This document shows positions 50,580 to 59,573 of a stretch of 64,000 nt of DNA, piece after piece (within the stretch, counting starts at the first letter, position 1; each line of letters opens with the position of its first letter). The notes beneath the pieces were generated by a model. It searched no databases. It was not told the origin of the DNA and saw only the letters and a list, made by a program, of their open reading frames with translations. The stretch spans positions 62,001 through 126,000 of the forward strand of contig SCUO01000093.1 in NCBI GenBank assembly GCA_004297395.1, given 5' to 3'. A program made the translations under genes and the position numbers. The DNA is from Chloroflexota bacterium. GTDB lineage: Bacteria; Chloroflexota; Limnocylindria; Limnocylindrales; CSP1-4.

Positions 50580-51697
50580 GCCTGCACCTCCCGTGCCACC
50601 AGATCCGTAGCGCCGACCATCGGCGCCATCGGGATCGCGAGCGTCGCGGCGAGTCGCCGAAGCGCCCCCGATTTCTCATGCCGAATCCGTTCGAGGGTCG
50701 CGCCATCCGGCGGGGGCCCGTTCGCGGCCCATCGCAGCCGCACGCTCGTCGCCCCGGCACCCCCGGAATCGAGGTCGTAGGTCGCGTCGACGGCACCGAC
50801 CCCCTCGACCGCCAGCCGATAGCCGACGTGCTCGTACGGCTGCCAGTCGACGATCTCTTCGAGCGTCGCCAGCCGGCCGGTCACGCACTGCGCCCGGGTC
50901 CCGATCCCGCGCCGGCCGTCCACGGCCGTCTCGGTGATGACGATCGGGCCCTCCCACAGCGGGCGCAGTGCCGGCGACGTCAGGTGCGCCCACACGGTCG
51001 CCGGGTCGGCGGGGACATCGACATCGAGCTCGAACAGTGCCCGGTCGCCCTGGATGTCGATCCGGCGGGCGCTGGACTCCGCGATCCACCGCCCTTCGAG
51101 ATCGATCGTGTGGCTCGTCACCTCGCCGAGATGCTCGACGACCTCGACGGTCGTCGTGGCGCCGAGCGCGACCGGATCCGCCCCGATCGCGGCAATCGCC
51201 TGGGCCGTGAAGACGGCGAAGCCTGTCGCCCGGCCGTCGGCGTCGTGAGCCGCGGCGGCCGCGGCGCCCTTGAGCAGCCGATGGACGACGATGATCGAAG
51301 CGCCCGCGAGCTCGTCGCGGCCGGCGATCGAGTGCCGGACGTACTCGCCGTGGTGGACGAAGAACTTCAGGTCCAGCCGGGGCGCCGTGCTGCAGGCCGT
51401 GCAGTCGCAGGCCGAGGCCTGCTCGATGCTCCGGAGCCGGCGCCGGAAGGCGAGGTAGGCAACCTCGATGGCGTCAAGGAGCAGCGAGCCGTCGGCCCGG
51501 CCGTCCTCGACGTACAGGAACGCCGCGTCGCCCTCGAGCTTGGCCAGCCGGAACGGCGGCTCCAGCCGCCCGACAACGGTCTCGATGAGGTCGCCGGCGA
51601 TCGCCGGCGCGTGCTCGATCTCGCCACTGGAGAGGTACGCGGTGTAGCCGGTGAGGTCGGCGATGAGAAGGAAGCCGGACTCGGGTGTCGATGCCAT
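50576..51697 (-). CDS. DUF2652 + SRPBCC protein
   Basis: The 373-residue protein starts with a DUF2652 domain (about 1-200; GFLLIADLTGYTAYLSS, LEGDAAFLYVED), which resembles a degenerate nucleotide-cyclase fold. It ends with an SRPBCC domain (about 225-360). It also holds a CDCTAC cysteine group near residue 98, which may bind metal. It is first in a two-gene operon with another SRPBCC gene, under a 19-bp-spacer MerR-type promoter, so it is a likely target of the MerR regulator. Function unknown. Confidence 0.82.
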   Translation of the reverse strand: MASTPESGFLLIADLTGYTAYLSSGEIEHAPAIAGDLIETVVGRLEPPFRLAKLEGDAAFLYVEDGRADGSLLLDAIEVAYLAFRRRLRSIEQASACDCTACSTAPRLDLKFFVHHGEYVRHSIAGRDELAGASIIVVHRLLKGAAAAAAHDADGRATGFAVFTAQAIAAIGADPVALGATTTVEVVEHLGEVTSHTIDLEGRWIAESSARRIDIQGDRALFELDVDVPADPATVWAHLTSPALRPLWEGPIVITETAVDGRRGIGTRAQCVTGRLATLEEIVDWQPYEHVGYRLAVEGVGAVDATYDLDSGGAGATSVRLRWAANGPPPDGATLERIRHEKSGALRRLAATLAIPMAPMVGATDLVAREVQA

Positions 51698-51703
51698 GAG
51701 CGG

Positions 51704-51735
51704 ACCCTAAACCCTGGAGTCGCTCCAATGTCAAG
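51704..51735 (-). promoter_or_regulatory. MerR-type promoter/operator of the DUF2652 operon
   Basis: On the minus strand TTGACA (51729-51734) and TAGGGT (51704-51709) are exactly 19 bases apart, the MerR-activated spacing, with the palindrome TGGAG..CTCCA between. TAGGGT lies six bases before the ATG. Confidence 0.75.
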
Positions 51736-51763
51736 CCCGGAAATCGACCATCGCCGCCTGGGA

Positions 51764-51914
51764 CAGACCCGCAGTCTGGGATTCCTGCTCCGGCTCGAGA
51801 ATCCGGCCCGCGACGGTCTCGCAGCGCACCACTTCGAGACCCGGAGTCTTCAGTTTCCTGCGTCAGCGGTCCGGCACGGCGAGCGCACGCAGGAATTCCA
51901 GACTCCCAGTCTGG
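51764..51914. repeat. Structured inverted-repeat element between divergent genes
   Basis: AGTCTGGGATTCCTGC (51773-51788) is matched in inverse by GCAGGAATTCCAGACT (51889-51904) with one mismatch. CCAGACT (51898-51904) and AGTCTGG (51908-51914) form a further hairpin. GGTCTCG and CGAGACC pair in the interior. A related direct copy lies at 51843-51862. It could be a mobile-type palindrome, an RNA or a regulatory structure. Confidence 0.6.
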
Positions 51915-51972
51915 GCGCTCCTCCCATGGCGAGCGGGTCGGCGACGAGGTCGCGGGCTTCCGGACGGCGCGC

Positions 51973-51978
51973 CATACT
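51973..51978 (+). promoter_or_regulatory. Candidate -10 hexamer of a leaderless transcript
   Basis: CATACT stands six bases before the GTG start of fumC. Confidence 0.4.
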
Positions 51979-51984
51979 CCGTGT

Positions 51985-53397
51985 GTGAACCACGACGGAT
52001 CGGGGCCGACCCGCACGGAGTCGGATTCGATGGGCGCGATCGAGGTCCCGGCGGAGCACCACTGGGGCGCCCAGACGCAGCGCAGCCTCCACCACTTCGC
52101 GATCAGCCACGACACGATGCCGCCCGGGATCATCCGGGCCTTCGGGATCCTCAAGCGCGCCGCGGCCGAGGTGAACGCGGAGCTGGGCCTGCTGCCGGCC
52201 GAGAAGCGCGAGCTCATCGTCCGGGCCGCGGACGAGGTGTCCGCAGGCGCCCTTCGCGAGGAGTTCCCGCTCCGGGTCTGGCAGACCGGCTCCGGCACCC
52301 AGTCGAACATGAACGTCAACGAGGTCATCGCCAGCCGGGCCAACGAGATCGCAACGGGCGCGCGCGGCGGCAAAAAGCCGATCCACCCCAACGACGACGT
52401 CAACCGCAGCCAGTCCTCGAACGACACCTTCCCGACGGCCCTCCACATGGCCGTCGCGATGGCCCTGGTGGAGGACCTCATCCCGAGCGTCCGGGCCCTT
52501 CGCGACGCCCTCGATGTGAAGCGCCGGGAGTTCGAAGGGATCGTCAAGATCGGCCGGACCCACCTCCAGGACGCGGTCCCGCTGACCCTCGGCCAGGAGT
52601 TCTCGGGCTACGTCGCGCAGCTCGATGGCGGGATCGCCCGCCTGGAGGCCGCGCTCCCGGGGCTCTACGAGATCGCCCTGGGTGGCACGGCCGTTGGCAC
52701 CGGCCTCAATGCCCACCCGGAGTTCGGCGTCCGCGTCGCCCGACGGATCGCAGCGCTGACGCAGCAACCCTTCGTCACGGCGCCCAACAAGTTCCAGGCC
52801 CTCGCCGGCCAGGAGGCCACGGTCTTCGCCTCGGGCGCCCTCAAGACGCTCGCCACGAGCCTCATGAAGATCGCCAACGACATCCGGTGGCTTGGGAGCG
52901 GCCCGCGGGCCGGCCTGGGCGAGCTGCGGCTCCCCGAGAACGAGCCGGGCTCGTCGATCATGCCCGGCAAGGTCAACCCGACCCAGTCCGAAGCCATGAC
53001 GATGGTCTGCGTCCAGGTCTTCGGCTACGACGCCGCGATCACGATCGCCGGCTCGCAGGGCAACTTCGAGCTCAACGTCTTCAAGCCGATCATCGCCCAC
53101 GACCTGCTCCACGGGATCGAGCTGCTGACCGACGCCTGCCGCAGCTTCCGGGAGTTCTGCGTCGAGGGTCTCGAGGCCGACGTCGCCCGCATCGATGCCC
53201 ACGTCGCGAGCTCGCTCATGCTCGTGACGGCGCTCGCACCGTCGATCGGCTACGACAAGGCGGCCGAGATCGCCAAGAAGGCTCACCACGAAGGGACGAC
53301 CCTGCGCGAGGCCGCGCTCGCCCTGGGCTACCTCACCGCCGAGGCGTTCGACGCCGCCACCGACCCCGCGGCGATGACCCGCCCGTCGGCCGGCTGA
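51985..53397 (+). CDS. fumC: Class II fumarate hydratase
   Basis: This 470-residue TCA-cycle enzyme interconverts fumarate and malate. Signature [11 protein letters not shown] and the regions [25 protein letters not shown] and TAVGTGLN are intact. The N-terminal [14 protein letters not shown] lines up with known FumC N-termini and therefore supports the upstream GTG start, with a leaderless -10. It contains no iron-sulfur motif, as expected for class II. Confidence 0.96.
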   Translation: MNHDGSGPTRTESDSMGAIEVPAEHHWGAQTQRSLHHFAISHDTMPPGIIRAFGILKRAAAEVNAELGLLPAEKRELIVRAADEVSAGALREEFPLRVWQTGSGTQSNMNVNEVIASRANEIATGARGGKKPIHPNDDVNRSQSSNDTFPTALHMAVAMALVEDLIPSVRALRDALDVKRREFEGIVKIGRTHLQDAVPLTLGQEFSGYVAQLDGGIARLEAALPGLYEIALGGTAVGTGLNAHPEFGVRVARRIAALTQQPFVTAPNKFQALAGQEATVFASGALKTLATSLMKIANDIRWLGSGPRAGLGELRLPENEPGSSIMPGKVNPTQSEAMTMVCVQVFGYDAAITIAGSQGNFELNVFKPIIAHDLLHGIELLTDACRSFREFCVEGLEADVARIDAHVASSLMLVTALAPSIGYDKAAEIAKKAHHEGTTLREAALALGYLTAEAFDAATDPAAMTRPSAG

Positions 53398-53407
53398 GGG
53401 GCGCCGA

Positions 53408-53773
53408 CTACTTCTTCTTCGGCGGCATCGAGCGGGTGAACTCGAACGCCCGCGCCAGCCAGGCATCGAGATCGGCGTCGCGAGCGACGACGTCGGCCGG
53501 CAGGACGACGTACCGGCCCATCGAGCGGCCCGGCATGGGCTCGAACGGGTGCGCACCGGGCAACGCGACGAGCACCGCACGATCCGGCTCGGAGACGCGG
53601 ACCCACCACTCGTCGGCGAACAGCCCGGTCGCCATGTTGCCGCCGATCCAGGCGCACTGGTAACCGAACATCGGCTTGACGACGACGTCGGGCGCTGCCG
53701 CCCGCGTCATGGCTGCGCGAAATCGTTCGATGATCTCCGGGCTCGACTTCGTGAACTTCGGCATGTCGGGCAT
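53408..53773 (-). CDS. TfoX N-terminal domain protein
   Basis: The 121-residue protein contains the TfoX-N domain (KPMFGYQCAWIGGNMATGLF, WVRVSEPDR, GRYVVLPADVV). Stand-alone TfoX-N proteins are common outside the competence regulators of gamma-proteobacteria, and their role is unclear. The ATG at 53773 follows GGAG six bases upstream; two further ATGs lie near. It is convergent with fumC. Confidence 0.85.
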   Translation of the reverse strand: MPDMPKFTKSSPEIIERFRAAMTRAAAPDVVVKPMFGYQCAWIGGNMATGLFADEWWVRVSEPDRAVLVALPGAHPFEPMPGRSMGRYVVLPADVVARDADLDAWLARAFEFTRSMPPKKK

Positions 53774-53984
53774 CGGGGTCTCCATGCGGGGTGGGTCAGA
53801 CCCTGGCGCACGCCGGCCGGGGTCCGCCGGGACGTCGATGAGCATCGCGCGCAGGCTACGCCGTCGCCGGCGTTTCGCGCCTCGGTTGACGGATCCGGCG
53901 ATTGGGCCGAAGGTGGATGCCTTGTCGCCATCGCCGGGCTTTCATTCGCCGGTCCGAAGCGCGCGACGGATCGGATTGCCGACC

Positions 53985-54278
53985 ATGGCTCGAACTCCCT
54001 TTGCGTCACCGGACGCCCATATCGTCGTGAGCAGCGACGGCTACTTCGATGTCTACCCGGCGACCGGCCGGAGCGGCGGCGACAGGCCTGCGTATCGTGG
54101 CCGTCTCGCGGAGCTCGGCCCCGGCATCCGCGGCGGCGACGACCGGCTCGCCGTGCGCCCGGGATCGATCGCCCTCGCCGATGCCGTGAGCACCTGGTCC
54201 GCGGACCACGGCGCGGCCGCGAACCGTGGCGAGCTGGGCGGCGGTCGAGACGGCAACGAGGCGAAGCCGGCCGCGTAG
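53985..54278 (+). CDS. Small hypothetical protein
   Basis: A 97-residue open frame (MARTPFASPDAHIVVSSDGY...) with Gly, Arg and Ala-rich composition. No ribosome site or motif was found. It fills a gap between the TfoX-N and VOC genes and may be fortuitous. Confidence 0.3.
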   Translation: MARTPFASPDAHIVVSSDGYFDVYPATGRSGGDRPAYRGRLAELGPGIRGGDDRLAVRPGSIALADAVSTWSADHGAAANRGELGGGRDGNEAKPAA

Positions 54279-54375
54279 CCCCTCAGCCCAGCGGGGCGAT
54301 CCGCCCCGCGCAGCACGCCCCGCAGCAGGCCGCCCCGCGGATGACAGCCCCCGTGGCTCGGGGGCGCGAGCCGCC

Positions 54376-55164
54376 TCAGGTGACGGTCGGGCGAGGCGCC
54401 CCGATGCGCCAGCGGACGCCGACGGCATCGACCTCGACGGCGGCTCTCGCGGGGGCGAACCCGAGCGGCTCGATCTCGACGACGGCCGGGTTGCGGAGCG
54501 GTGCGCCACGGCGCAGGCGCACGACCTGCGGCCCGACGGTGGCCGTTGCGCCGCGCGGGCCCGCGTCCGCAAAGTGGATCCCGACGGTCCCGGCGTAGGC
54601 GTCCGCAGCAGCCTCGATATCGGGGACGGGGAGCTCGATGGCGACGATCCGCGCCGGCCCGCCCAGGGGGTGGGCGAGATCGGCGCGTTCGGCCCGGGCC
54701 TCATCGCCCCATTCAGCACCGACGAGCTCGTGCTCGATGACGAAGGGCGGCTCCGACGGGCCGAGCTCCGGCGGGAACGTGGCTCGCCAGCGGACAACCT
54801 CGCCGTCGGGCCGGGTCCGGGAGCGCACCTCGACGTCGCTGAGCGGCGATCCCCCGTCGCGCAGCCGGGCCACGTCGGCATCCAGGTCGTCGCTCGCGAC
54901 GGCGTATGCGACCAGGCCGGCGTGGCCGGCGTCGAGCGCCTCGAGGACCGTGCGCGACACGGCGCCGCTCGGGGCGAGCGAGCGGTCGAACAGCCCGATC
55001 AGCTCGATGTACGTGTCGCCGAGCCAGGCCAGGCGGTTGCATGTGCCCCACGCCGGGTGGCGGCCGCCACCCGTGCAGGCCAGGCCGACCGTCGTCTCCA
55101 GCTCGGCGGCCGCGGCGTCCGGATCCTCGACGGCGATGACGAGATGATCGAGCCCGAGGAGCAT
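54376..55164 (-). CDS. VOC/glyoxalase-like domain protein
   Basis: This 262-residue protein has the paired beta-alpha-beta-beta-beta units of the vicinal oxygen chelate superfamily. It begins GLDHLVIAVEDPDAAAAELE and includes NRLAWLGDTYIELIGLFD, and its second unit holds VAIELPVPDIEAAADAYAG. It resembles Glyoxalase_3-like proteins. Substrate unknown. GGAGGG lies three bases before the ATG. Divergent from the methyltransferase gene at 55274. Confidence 0.85.
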   Translation of the reverse strand: MLLGLDHLVIAVEDPDAAAAELETTVGLACTGGGRHPAWGTCNRLAWLGDTYIELIGLFDRSLAPSGAVSRTVLEALDAGHAGLVAYAVASDDLDADVARLRDGGSPLSDVEVRSRTRPDGEVVRWRATFPPELGPSEPPFVIEHELVGAEWGDEARAERADLAHPLGGPARIVAIELPVPDIEAAADAYAGTVGIHFADAGPRGATATVGPQVVRLRRGAPLRNPAVVEIEPLGFAPARAAVEVDAVGVRWRIGAPRPTVT

Positions 55165-55258
55165 GGTCCCTCCGAGGTCCGCGATTCTCGCACCCGTATG
55201 CGAGGCGTGCTTCGATGCCCCCGCAAATTGGTCCCTCGACCGAATGTCGACGTCGGGC

Positions 55259-55264
55259 TACCCT
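55259..55264 (+). promoter_or_regulatory. Candidate -10 hexamer
   Basis: TACCCT stands nine bases before the ATG of the methyltransferase gene, without a ribosome site between. Confidence 0.35.
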
Positions 55265-55273
55265 TCCGGAACG

Positions 55274-56224
55274 ATGGACACCCTGCTCGATCACCACGCG
55301 GCTCCAGGTCCCGTTCCGCCCGCCGTTGCCCGGGCGCGCTGGGACGCCCTCCTCGGCAGCGGCGAGCCCGTCCTCGCCGACGGGGCCATGGGCACGATGC
55401 TGTTCTCGGCCGGCCTCCAGTTCGGCGACCCGCCCGAGATGTGGAACGTCGCCCTGCCCCAGGGCTCGATCGTCCGGCAGATCCATCGCGGCTACCTCGA
55501 CGCGGGGTCGAGGATCATCCTGACCAACACCTTCGGCGGCAATCGCCTGCGGCTCAGCCTCCACGGTAACGAGCGCCACGTCGGCGAGGTCAACCAGATG
55601 GCCGCGATGCTGGCCCGGGCCGAAGTCGAGGCGGCAGGCGGCAACGCCCTCGTCGCCGGCGACATCGGGCCGTCGGGCTCGATCATGGTCCCGATCGGGC
55701 CGCTCGAGTTCGACGAGGCCGTCGATGTCTTCGCCGAGCAGGCCGCGGCGCTGGTCGCCGGCGGCGTGGACCTCATCTGGATCGAGACGATGTCGGATCT
55801 CGAGGAGATTCATGCTGCCATCGAGGGCGTCCGGCGCGTCGCGCCGGAGATCCCGCTCATCACCACGATGACCTTCGACACCCGCGGTCATACGATGATG
55901 GGCGTCTCGCCCGAGCGGGCCGTCGCCGCCCTCCAGGGCTGGGGCGCCGACGCGATCGGCGGCAACTGTGGCAACGGCCCCGACGAGCTCGTCCCGGTCG
56001 TTGCGAGGATGCGAGCCGCGGCACCGGACGTGGTCCTCGTCGGGAAGTCGAACGCGGGCATGCCCGAGCTGGTCGACATGAAGGCCGTCTACCGGGCCGA
56101 GCCGTCGGCGATGGCCGCCTACGGCCTCGAGATCCGGGCGGCCGGCGCCTCGATCATCGGGGCCTGCTGCGGGTCCACGCCGCCCCACCTCCGGGCGATG
56201 TCGGAGGCACTCTCCGCTCGTTAA
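55274..56224 (+). CDS. Homocysteine S-methyltransferase family protein
   Basis: This 316-residue enzyme of the MetH N-terminal/BHMT family transfers a methyl group to homocysteine. Its zinc cysteines appear in GGNCGNGPDEL and ACCGSTPPHL. The start of the barrel (LADGAMGTMLFSAG) and segment ILTNTFGGNR are typical. The methyl donor (betaine, methylmethionine or other) is not clear. The ATG was chosen by family alignment of the N-terminus. It complements the SAM-riboswitch operon at 44.6 kb in methionine metabolism. Confidence 0.92.
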   Translation: MDTLLDHHAAPGPVPPAVARARWDALLGSGEPVLADGAMGTMLFSAGLQFGDPPEMWNVALPQGSIVRQIHRGYLDAGSRIILTNTFGGNRLRLSLHGNERHVGEVNQMAAMLARAEVEAAGGNALVAGDIGPSGSIMVPIGPLEFDEAVDVFAEQAAALVAGGVDLIWIETMSDLEEIHAAIEGVRRVAPEIPLITTMTFDTRGHTMMGVSPERAVAALQGWGADAIGGNCGNGPDELVPVVARMRAAAPDVVLVGKSNAGMPELVDMKAVYRAEPSAMAAYGLEIRAAGASIIGACCGSTPPHLRAMSEALSAR

Positions 56225-56263
56225 GCGGCCTTGCCGGGCGCTCGGGCCGCGCCTGACCCGAGC

Positions 56264-57103
56264 TCAGGGCTCGGCGCGGAGGATCAGGCCGGCGCCGCCG
56301 GCATCGATGGTCAGGACCCCGGCCTCGATGACGTAGCCGACCTCGCCGGTCAGCACCTGCGTGACCAGCTGCTCGACGGCCATCGCGCTCGCTCCGCAGG
56401 CCATCTTCGTCAGCGCGATGGGCCCGAAGTCGAGGGTCGCATCGGCGACCTCGACGCCCCCGCCACCCTGGTTGCAGCCGGCCTCGACGTCGACGCGGCC
56501 GTCGGAGAAGGTGAGCGCCGCCACGACACCGGCCGGCACGCTCGAGACGACATCACCGCTGACGAGCCCATCGACGACCCAATGGGTGCCCAGAAGGTCG
56601 CGGTCGGGATCGGCGATCTCGCGGTCGTCCAGCGTCAGCCGCGTGCCCCCCTTCGACAGCGTCAGGGTATCGCCCTCGAGGGCGATGGTGGCCCCGTCGA
56701 GCAGGTCGGCCAGCCAGCGGTCCTGGGCCATGAGCGGCTCGCTGCAGCCCATCTCGGTCGTTGCCAGGCTGCGGGCCACCAGGCGATCCCCGTCGAGCTG
56801 GTACGGGCCGCCCATCGAGTTGCAGCCGGCCTGGGCGCCGATCTGGCCGGCGCTGAAGGTGAGGCGGACCCGGGTCCCGGCGACGAGCACCCGACCCTCG
56901 ATCCCGGTCGAGAGGAAGGTTCGGCCGTTCAGGCCCTGGGGCTCCGTGGCGGTCGGCGGCGATCCACTCGGTCCGGGCGTCCCGGGCGTCCCGGGCGTCC
57001 CGGACGTCCCGGGGGTTCCAGAGCCGGGTCCGGCGCTGCCGGAGCAGGCGCCGAGGAGGAAGGCGGCCGTGAGGAGGATCGACAGGCTGGCTCGATGCTT
57101 CAT
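56264..57103 (-). CDS. META-domain lipoprotein
   Basis: The 279-residue protein has a lipobox LLGACS, a Gly/Thr/Pro repeat linker (coded by 9-base repeats near 56980-57015) and two META/HslJ-like domains. The conserved cysteines and motifs are visible (GCNSMGGPYQLDG, TEMGCS; GCNQGGGG, TKMACG). META domains occur in heat-shock protein HslJ and secreted proteins. Exact role unknown. Confidence 0.87.
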   Translation of the reverse strand: MKHRASLSILLTAAFLLGACSGSAGPGSGTPGTSGTPGTPGTPGPSGSPPTATEPQGLNGRTFLSTGIEGRVLVAGTRVRLTFSAGQIGAQAGCNSMGGPYQLDGDRLVARSLATTEMGCSEPLMAQDRWLADLLDGATIALEGDTLTLSKGGTRLTLDDREIADPDRDLLGTHWVVDGLVSGDVVSSVPAGVVAALTFSDGRVDVEAGCNQGGGGVEVADATLDFGPIALTKMACGASAMAVEQLVTQVLTGEVGYVIEAGVLTIDAGGAGLILRAEP

Positions 57104-57167
57104 GGCCTACAGACGGGACCTGCAGCCGTTGGTTCCGTCGGCCGCGCGCTCGCGGCTTCCGACCTGA

Positions 57168-58097
57168 TCACATCGCGCGGCGGTCCGGCGCCGAGTAGCG
57201 CGGGCCGTGTCTCGGCGGGCCGGCTGCGCCGGCCTCGAGGAGCCGGATCACCCGCGCCCGGTGGCCTCGCCATGGCCCGAGGAGCTCGAGCATCCGGGCG
57301 TCGTCGGCCCGCGGCTCGCCGGCCAGGGCAAACGCCACCAGGCTCGGCAGGTGGTAGTCGCCGACGCTCACCGCGTCGGGATCGCCGAGGGCCCGCAGCG
57401 TGACCTCCGCCGCGGTCCAGGGGCCGATGCCCGGGTAGGCGCGGAGGCGGGTCCCCGCGGCCGCACCTACCTCGGCCCGGGTCCCCCGCAGGTCGGCGAG
57501 GGCCTCGAGGCGCCGCGCGTCGCGGGCCACCCGCCGGACGATCTCCGCGCGGCGCTGTTCCACGCCGAGCGGGTGGAAGGCGTAGTAGGGGAGCGCGGCG
57601 AGGGCCTCGGGCGAGGGCTGGAGACGGAGGCGCTGGGCGGCGGCGACGGGGCCCGGAGCGGGCTCGCCGTGGCGACGGACGAGCGTCCGGAACGCGAACG
57701 ACGCCTCGGCGCCGGTCACCAGCTGCTCCAGGATCGCCGGCACGAGGACCTCCAGGATCGCGCCGGTCCGACCGAGGCGGAGCCCCGGCAGGCGCCTGGC
57801 GAGACGGGCGACAACCGGGTGGAGGCTCGGATCGAAGCCCGTCGCGTCGTCATCCATGCCCAGGAGCGCCGGCAAGCCGTCCAGGATGCGATCCGCGCCC
57901 GGACCCCAGGCCTCGGCCTCGAGGCGGTTCCCGCGAACCTCCACGAGGACGGTCGCCGGACCGTCCGGGGTGCGCGTGGCCCTCGCCGCGGCGACGGCGT
58001 TGAGGCGCAGGGTCGGGTCGCCGCGACCGCGGAGCAGCGGCCCCAGGACGAGCCTGAGATCGATCGGAGCCTCGAGATCGAGCGTTCGCCTGGCCAT
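57168..58097 (-). CDS. AlkA-like DNA-3-methyladenine glycosylase (HhH-GPD)
   Basis: This 309-residue protein is predicted to excise alkylated bases. The helix-hairpin-helix and GPD region reads YPGIGPWTAAEVTLRALGDP, followed by VSVGDYHLPS, in which the catalytic aspartate is retained. The N-terminal beta domain matches AlkA-type proteins. The ATG at 58097 was chosen as the best conserved start; longer frames run into the divergent gene's promoter. Confidence 0.85.
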   Translation of the reverse strand: MARRTLDLEAPIDLRLVLGPLLRGRGDPTLRLNAVAAARATRTPDGPATVLVEVRGNRLEAEAWGPGADRILDGLPALLGMDDDATGFDPSLHPVVARLARRLPGLRLGRTGAILEVLVPAILEQLVTGAEASFAFRTLVRRHGEPAPGPVAAAQRLRLQPSPEALAALPYYAFHPLGVEQRRAEIVRRVARDARRLEALADLRGTRAEVGAAAGTRLRAYPGIGPWTAAEVTLRALGDPDAVSVGDYHLPSLVAFALAGEPRADDARMLELLGPWRGHRARVIRLLEAGAAGPPRHGPRYSAPDRRAM

Positions 58098-58171
58098 CGA
58101 TGGCCTGATTGTCACCCCCCTGACACGTCGGCACTCGGGTGCCCGATTCCCCGCTGCAGGCCGATCCCGGG

Positions 58172-58177
58172 TACAGT
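58172..58177 (+). promoter_or_regulatory. Candidate -10 hexamer
   Basis: TACAGT stands nine bases before the GTG start of the RlpA-like gene. Confidence 0.4.
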
Positions 58178-58186
58178 GACACCGAC

Positions 58187-58792
58187 GTGCGTTCATTCCG
58201 CGTCATCGTGCGGGCGGCGCTCATCGCCGCCCTCACCGCGGTCGCCGTCCCGGCCCTGGCCACCTCGAGGCCACCGGCCAACGAAACAGCCCTTGACAGG
58301 TCCGCCTTCACGGCGGTCAGGTTCGATGCCGTTTCCGTGGGACGCTCGACGATGACCATCACCCCAGACCCTGCGTTCAGTTCGGACGGCTCGCTCGGCG
58401 CCACCGACGTTCTCGGCGACGCCATGCCCGCGGGACCCACGGCCGTGCCCGAGGGCCGGCCGGCGGCCAACCAGCCGGCGGCGAACCCGATCGTGGTCGT
58501 CCTCAACCCGTGGCGCTACGACGGCAACGTGTCGTTCTACGGGCCCGGCTTCTACGGCAAGCGGACCGCCTGCGGGCTGGCCTACACGACCTCGATCATG
58601 GGCGTGGCCCACCGCTCGCTGCCGTGCGGCACGCTCGTGACCTTCAGGAACCCCTCGAATGGACGGACGATCACGGTCCCGGTGATCGATCGCGGGCCGT
58701 ACGTCACGGGCCGCCAGTGGGATCTCAGCGGCGCCGCCTGCACCGCCTTGGCTCACTGCTACACCGGCGGGCTGTACTGGAAGTACGGCTGA
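58187..58792 (+). CDS. Secreted RlpA-like double-psi beta-barrel protein
   Basis: The 201-residue precursor has a signal peptide (to about residue 24), a variable linker and a C-terminal DPBB domain. Its features are NVSFYGPGFYGKRTACG, the GTLVTFRNPSNGRT strand and the IDRGPYVTGRQWDLS segment with the aspartate expected in RlpA lytic transglycosylases. No SPOR domain is present. It probably acts on the cell wall. GTG start chosen because it directly begins the signal peptide. Confidence 0.88.
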   Translation: MRSFRVIVRAALIAALTAVAVPALATSRPPANETALDRSAFTAVRFDAVSVGRSTMTITPDPAFSSDGSLGATDVLGDAMPAGPTAVPEGRPAANQPAANPIVVVLNPWRYDGNVSFYGPGFYGKRTACGLAYTTSIMGVAHRSLPCGTLVTFRNPSNGRTITVPVIDRGPYVTGRQWDLSGAACTALAHCYTGGLYWKYG

Positions 58793-59139
58793 CCCAACCT
58801 TGCCGGCCCCGGCCGAGCTGCGGCTGGGCTACGGGGCCCCATGACGCTTCCACCATCAAATCCCGGGCCGGCGCGCCCACAAGCGGTTGCCGCGATGACC
58901 GCGGCTGCCTCGGACAGGTCCGCATCGTGCTCAGACTGGCCAGTCCCGTGCTCGGGGCGCGGCACGCTGACGGCCTCCTGGAACGCTAATCCACCCACCA
59001 ACCCCAGATTTGACGCTGCCAGCATCACGAGCCCCCGCAAGCGACCTTCACCTGCCTTGCTCGCAGTCGCCATGTGCCCACCGCATGTCGCCCCCACTGC
59101 CACGCGAACGTCGAGTCGATGGCCTCAGCCACCAGGCCG
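58793..59139. other. Gene-free stretch
   Basis: No supported gene or RNA was recognised. Short frames on both strands lack ribosome sites and family features. Confidence 0.45.
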
Positions 59140-59429
59140 CTATCCGCCAGTGCACACGCCCTCACACGGAGGAACCATGCTCATCAATGAGGACGCGAGA
59201 ACCTCATCCTCGAGCATCACGTCGAGGCGATAGATCCCGGGCTGCTCGAACATCGGCAGCATTGCCAGCACGCTGTGGTGCCCGGCGCAATCGTGATTGA
59301 CGTTGTCCAGGCAGGTAGCCACTCGTCCCCCTGTTGGTGCAGGAGCACGGCCCTGACAGACGGCCCATCGACCGGTCTGCCGAAATAGGCTCCGAATGCC
59401 CAGTCGCGGTCAAGTGCGGCGCGATGGTG
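59140..59429 (-). pseudogene. Frameshifted remnant of an unidentified gene
   Basis: One minus-strand frame reads coherently (DRDWAFGAYFGRPVDG, VRAVLLHQQGDEWLPAW) but then loses sense near 59320. An overlapping frame continues (HHSVLAMLPMFEQPGIYRL, DVMLEDEVLASSLMSM) to a stop at 59140. No N-terminus is found. It looks like the decayed end of a gene of unknown family. Confidence 0.4.
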
Positions 59430-59573
59430 TTGCCGTCAAGGTCTCCGAAGAGGATCGTGCCCGGCTCCTGGGTAGGATCTCCACTCAGGATTCCGTACGG
59501 CGGATCGAGTGGGGCGGAAGCGACCGGATACTTGGAGGGCCGACGTGCTCCGCTCCAGTCACTTGACGTGACG

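Noticed and set aside
58759-59103. Minus-strand frame of about 114 residues in a gene-poor stretch
   Set aside because: Overlaps the RlpA-like gene end, no ribosome site, low-complexity composition.
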